This document shows positions 15,003 through 18,573 of a stretch of DNA of 18,573 nt, in pieces; the first letter of the stretch is position 1; the number at the start of each line of letters is the position of its first letter. The notes under the pieces were generated by a model. It searched no databases and was not told where the DNA came from. It saw only the letters and a list, made by a program, of their open reading frames with translations. The position numbers and the translations under genes were made by a program. Origin of the DNA: DATBLE01 sp050258035 (GTDB lineage: Bacteria > Actinomycetota > Thermoleophilia > Gaiellales > Gaiellaceae); the NCBI GenBank assembly GCA_050258035.1, contig JBLMYA010000007.1, forward strand, positions 1-18,573, in the 5' to 3' direction.

Positions 15003-15728
15003 ATGAGACTGACCGTCGTGGGCTGTTCCCCTGCATGGCCGAATCCCGGCGGCGCCCAGTCCGGCTACCTGGTGCACGCCGAGGGGACCGTGCTCCTCGA
15101 CTGCGGCGCGGGCGTCCTCGCAAAGCTGCGCCTGCGGGACAGCTGGCCGCAGGTCGACTCGATCGTCATCTCCCACTGGCACCTCGACCACTGGGGCGAT
15201 CTCGTCCCCTGGGTCTGGGGCAGCATGTTCGGGCTGGGCCGCGAGGCCCCGAAGCCGGAGCTCTGGCTGCCGCCCGGCGGGATCGAGCTGCTCGGGCTGT
15301 TCGGCGAGCGCATGGGCACGCCGACGATGTTCTGGAACGCGTTCCAGCTCACCGAGTACGCGGAGAACGAGCCGTTCAGGACGGCCGCGGGACTGACGGT
15401 CACCGCGACGGAGGTTCCGCACTACACGATCCAGACCTTCGCGTTCCGGATCACGAACGGCGACAAGACGCTCGCGTACTCGGGGGACTCCGCTCCCAGC
15501 GGCACGCTGGTCGAGGTCGCCCGCGACGCCGATCTCTTCGTCTGCGAGGCGACGCTCGTGAACGGGAATGCGGACGCGACGCCTCGCGGCCACCTCTCGG
15601 CCGAGGAGGCGATCGCGGCCTACGACGCGTCAGGCGCAAAGCGGCTGCTCTTCACCCACCGGCCGCAGGAGCTCGACCTGCCCGAGGGCTACGAGCGGGC
15701 CTACGACGGGCTCGAGCTCGACCTGTAG
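15003..15728 (+). CDS. Metallo-beta-lactamase-fold hydrolase (RNase Z/Rv1339-like)
   Basis: A 241-residue protein starting MRLTVVGCSPAW. The metal-binding residues are H58, H60, D62 and H63 (SHWHLDHWGD), H140 (EVPHYT), D162 (YSGDSAP) and either H197 (RGHLSAEEA) or H219 (FTHRP). The overall pattern (VGCS at the start, SGYL, LAYSGD, LFVCEATL, GHLSAEEA, LLFTH) resembles the actinobacterial subfamily that includes Mycobacterium Rv1339, reported as an atypical cyclic-AMP phosphodiesterase, as well as RNase Z-like and arylsulfatase-like enzymes. Substrate is therefore uncertain. The ATG at 15003 has AGGA upstream. An in-frame GTG at 14949 adds 18 residues that look non-native. It diverges from the cobalamin-subunit gene, and its end overlaps the end of the convergent 15701–16447 gene by 28 bases. 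Confidence 0.88.
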   Translation: MRLTVVGCSPAWPNPGGAQSGYLVHAEGTVLLDCGAGVLAKLRLRDSWPQVDSIVISHWHLDHWGDLVPWVWGSMFGLGREAPKPELWLPPGGIELLGLFGERMGTPTMFWNAFQLTEYAENEPFRTAAGLTVTATEVPHYTIQTFAFRITNGDKTLAYSGDSAPSGTLVEVARDADLFVCEATLVNGNADATPRGHLSAEEAIAAYDASGAKRLLFTHRPQELDLPEGYERAYDGLELDL

Positions 15729-16447
15729 AGCCGGGTCGCGCGGGCATGGCGGATGCGCCCGCGAACCGCGAGGAAGACGACCACGCCGACCAGCCCGCCG
15801 AAGATGACCCCCACGGGAAGGATCAGCCAGACTGCGCCCAACGGCGGCTTCGGCGGCGTGGTGTCGATCGACGGAGCGTGCGGGTCGGCGCGGGACAGCT
15901 GGAGGCCGCCCGAGGGAGCCCAGTAGGAGACCAGCCAGCGAGGCGCGGCGGCCGTACCGTGGTTCTCGAGCGAGATGTCGAACACCTGGCGGTCGACCCC
16001 GGAGGCGGGTTTCGGGTAGAAGGCGACCTTGAGGCCCACCTCGTTCGCGTACGAGTAGTTCAGACGCCAGCGAACGGTCGCGACCGCCTTCTCCGGGAAG
16101 GGGACGATCGGGATCGAGCCGCTCGCCCACGCCGTCCGCGACAGCCCCTGCCGAAGCTTCCCCGTCGTGAGCGCGAACGAGTCGCCGACGTGCTTGCGGT
16201 ACACGGCGGTCTCGATGAAACGGACGGCGACCGCCCGGACCTGCTGCTGCTCGGAGGCCGTGAAGGCCTCCGACTTCGGGCTCTTTGCGACGAGCTGCGG
16301 CTTCTGTGCGGTGAAGCGCTGCCGGACGGGATGACCGGTGTTCGAGAAGTGGATCCCGAGGAACGCGACGACACCCGCCACCGCGAGGCAAACCGCGAGC
16401 CAGCCGCTTCGGCGGCGGAACCGGCTCGAGGCCAAGAGCCTCTTCAT
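15701..16447 (-). CDS. Membrane-anchored protein of unknown function (paralogue A)
   Basis: A 248-residue protein with a basic N-terminus, transmembrane segment 1 (about 15–34), an extracytoplasmic domain (35–203) and transmembrane segment 2 (about 204–228), then a basic cytoplasmic tail. The middle domain shares a series of motifs with the upstream neighbour at 16587–17153: NTGHP (36–40), FIETAVYRK (77–85), GSIPIVPF (110–117) and WLVSYWAP (171–178). I do not recognise the family; the size and pattern could fit an NTF2-like or other cone-shaped extracytoplasmic domain, but this is a guess. The ATG at 16447 is chosen because the peptide MKRLLASSRFRRR before the first membrane segment is typical and a TATCCT element lies 6 bases upstream. 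The frame is open to 16582, but that part crosses a hairpin repeat. Confidence 0.72.
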   Translation of the reverse strand: MKRLLASSRFRRRSGWLAVCLAVAGVVAFLGIHFSNTGHPVRQRFTAQKPQLVAKSPKSEAFTASEQQQVRAVAVRFIETAVYRKHVGDSFALTTGKLRQGLSRTAWASGSIPIVPFPEKAVATVRWRLNYSYANEVGLKVAFYPKPASGVDRQVFDISLENHGTAAAPRWLVSYWAPSGGLQLSRADPHAPSIDTTPPKPPLGAVWLILPVGVIFGGLVGVVVFLAVRGRIRHARATRLYRSSSSPS

Positions 16448-16453
16448 CGCCTC

Positions 16454-16459
16454 AGGATA
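16454..16459 (-). promoter_or_regulatory. Possible leaderless -10 element for paralogue A
   Basis: On the minus strand this reads TATCCT (TANNNT), followed by GAGGCG and then the ATG. GAGG is only 2 bases from the ATG, too close for a good ribosome binding site, so a leaderless start is plausible. Confidence 0.35.
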
Positions 16460-16555
16460 CGCCCACGCGCGCCGAAGGGCATGTGCGCGTTCGTCGGAGC
16501 GAAGCCCTGGACGGGTTCTCGTTGTCTCGGTATTCCCCGCGCGGAGCGCGAGCGA

Positions 16556-16576
16556 GCGGCCGGGCTTTGCCCGGCC
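16556..16576 (-). terminator. GC-rich hairpin, repeat copy 2, after paralogue B
   Basis: GGCCGGGC (16558–16565) pairs with GCCCGGCC (16569–16576) around TTT, 10 bases after the paralogue B stop. Read on the minus strand it contains the same 20-base unit as 13672–13691. It is followed by a second GC-rich run (16540–16555), and there is no T-run. It separates paralogue B from paralogue A. Confidence 0.5.
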
Positions 16577-16586
16577 TGGCAAGCCT

Positions 16587-17153
16587 CTAGGAGCTACCGG
16601 GATTGTTCGGGATCGTCGGCACCGAGCGCGGCGCCCACGAGTTCACGACCCAGTGGCTCTGCGGGCCCTTGCCCACCCGGATCATCTCCATCATGAAGAT
16701 CTGCGGCTTCACGCTCTTCGACTCGGGGAGGATGACCACCTCGATCAGGGCGTAGTTCTTGTTCGAGACGTCGACCTTGATCGGAGCGACCTTGATCTGG
16801 TCGAGGAACGGGACGACGGGGATCGAGCCGGTCAGCCATTGCTTGTAGGTCATCCCCTGCCGGATGCCCGGCCCGACGAGCGGCCACGCCTCCGCCAGCC
16901 GCTTACGCTGGACGGCGGTGAGGATGAACTTGCCGGCGAGCTCGCGCTGAGCCCGCTCGAGGGGGATGTTCTTCGTCGCCTTGGGCACGGTCTGGACCGG
17001 TTTGTTGCTGAACACCTGGGGCTGCGAGTGGCCGGTGTTCCGGAGGAAGACGACCAGGACCGCCGCGATGCCGGCGGCGAGGATGAAGCCCGACACCCAC
17101 AGGACGTACCGCTGGGACCGGGGTGACTTCAGGTTCAGGGTCGACGATGGCAC
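16587..17153 (-). CDS. Membrane-anchored protein of unknown function (paralogue B)
   Basis: A 188-residue protein with one N-terminal transmembrane segment (about 16–37) and a ~150-residue extracytoplasmic domain. It shares a motif series with paralogue A downstream: NTGH (39–42), FILTAVQRK (76–84), GSIPVVPF (109–116) and WVVNSWAP (168–175). It lacks paralogue A's second membrane segment and ends in a proline/asparagine-rich tail (VPTIPNNPGSS). Family not recognised. The start is the GTG at 17153 with an AGAGGTAG ribosome binding site, which lies in the 3' arm of a hairpin in the 36-base gap after the mutase stop. The close spacing suggests co-transcription with the mutase gene, although the protein's envelope location gives no obvious metabolic link. 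Confidence 0.75.
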   Translation of the reverse strand: MPSSTLNLKSPRSQRYVLWVSGFILAAGIAAVLVVFLRNTGHSQPQVFSNKPVQTVPKATKNIPLERAQRELAGKFILTAVQRKRLAEAWPLVGPGIRQGMTYKQWLTGSIPVVPFLDQIKVAPIKVDVSNKNYALIEVVILPESKSVKPQIFMMEMIRVGKGPQSHWVVNSWAPRSVPTIPNNPGSS

Positions 17154-17157
17154 CGGT

Positions 17158-17182
17158 GCTACCTCTGAGACGAAAAGGTAGC
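17158..17182 (-). promoter_or_regulatory. Hairpin covering the ribosome binding site of paralogue B
   Basis: On the minus strand GCTACCT (17182–17176) can pair with AGGTAGC (17164–17158) across an 11-base loop. The 3' arm contains the Shine–Dalgarno AGAGGTAG, which ends a few bases before the GTG start. Folding would hide the ribosome binding site. Regulation is inferred. Confidence 0.4.
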
Positions 17183-17189
17183 CGCGGAG

Positions 17190-18573
<1,384 letters not shown>

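Overview
The window is about 18.6 kb of very GC-rich, densely coding DNA with many GTG or TTG starts, stop/start overlaps and several promoters that look leaderless. This points to an actinobacterium. The DUF1385–L31 pair, the OmpR-type two-component system and the acyl-CoA/ETF genes would suit a soil Thermoleophilia-like lineage, but that placement is inference. I see no mobile element, phage gene, CRISPR array, rRNA or tRNA.

Layout: (1) 1–3002, plus strand: a large ClpB-like double AAA+ protein whose last ~250 residues look like a class-I peptide chain release factor with the catalytic GGQ domain cut out. It is open at the left edge. (2) 3039–3476, minus: an OsmC/Ohr-type peroxide-defence protein, preceded by a structured intergenic region (3477–3763). 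(3) 8348 down to 3764, minus: a probable operon encoding a small exported protein, an OmpR-type response regulator, a sensor kinase, a short threonine/serine dehydratase, ribosomal protein L31 and a DUF1385 membrane protein. (4) 8451–9170, minus: an exported protein made of two tandem copies of a ~90-residue domain. Matching 11-bp-spaced direct repeats lie upstream of this gene and of the two-component operon, as expected for binding sites of the encoded regulator. (5) 12701 down to 9269, minus: etfB, etfA and ETF:quinone oxidoreductase as an overlapping electron-transfer operon. (6) 12778–13659, plus: an exported M23 peptidase. (7) 14889 down to 13709, minus: a stand-alone cobalamin-binding mutase subunit and an enoyl-CoA hydratase. 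(8) 15003–15728, plus: a metallo-beta-lactamase-fold hydrolase. (9) 18573 down to 15701, minus: the catalytic subunit of an acyl-CoA mutase (cut by the right edge), then two paralogous membrane-anchored proteins of unknown function.

The right half forms a coherent acyl-CoA oxidation theme. The B12-dependent mutase rearranges branched acyl-CoAs, the hydratase acts in beta-oxidation, and EtfAB plus ETF-QO pass acyl-CoA dehydrogenase electrons to the quinone pool. The mutase carries Gln where methylmalonyl-CoA mutases carry the carboxylate-binding Arg, so an isobutyryl-CoA or 2-hydroxyisobutyryl-CoA mutase is more likely. The most unusual item is the AAA+/GGQ-less release factor fusion, which suggests a ribosome-directed unfoldase or disaggregase.
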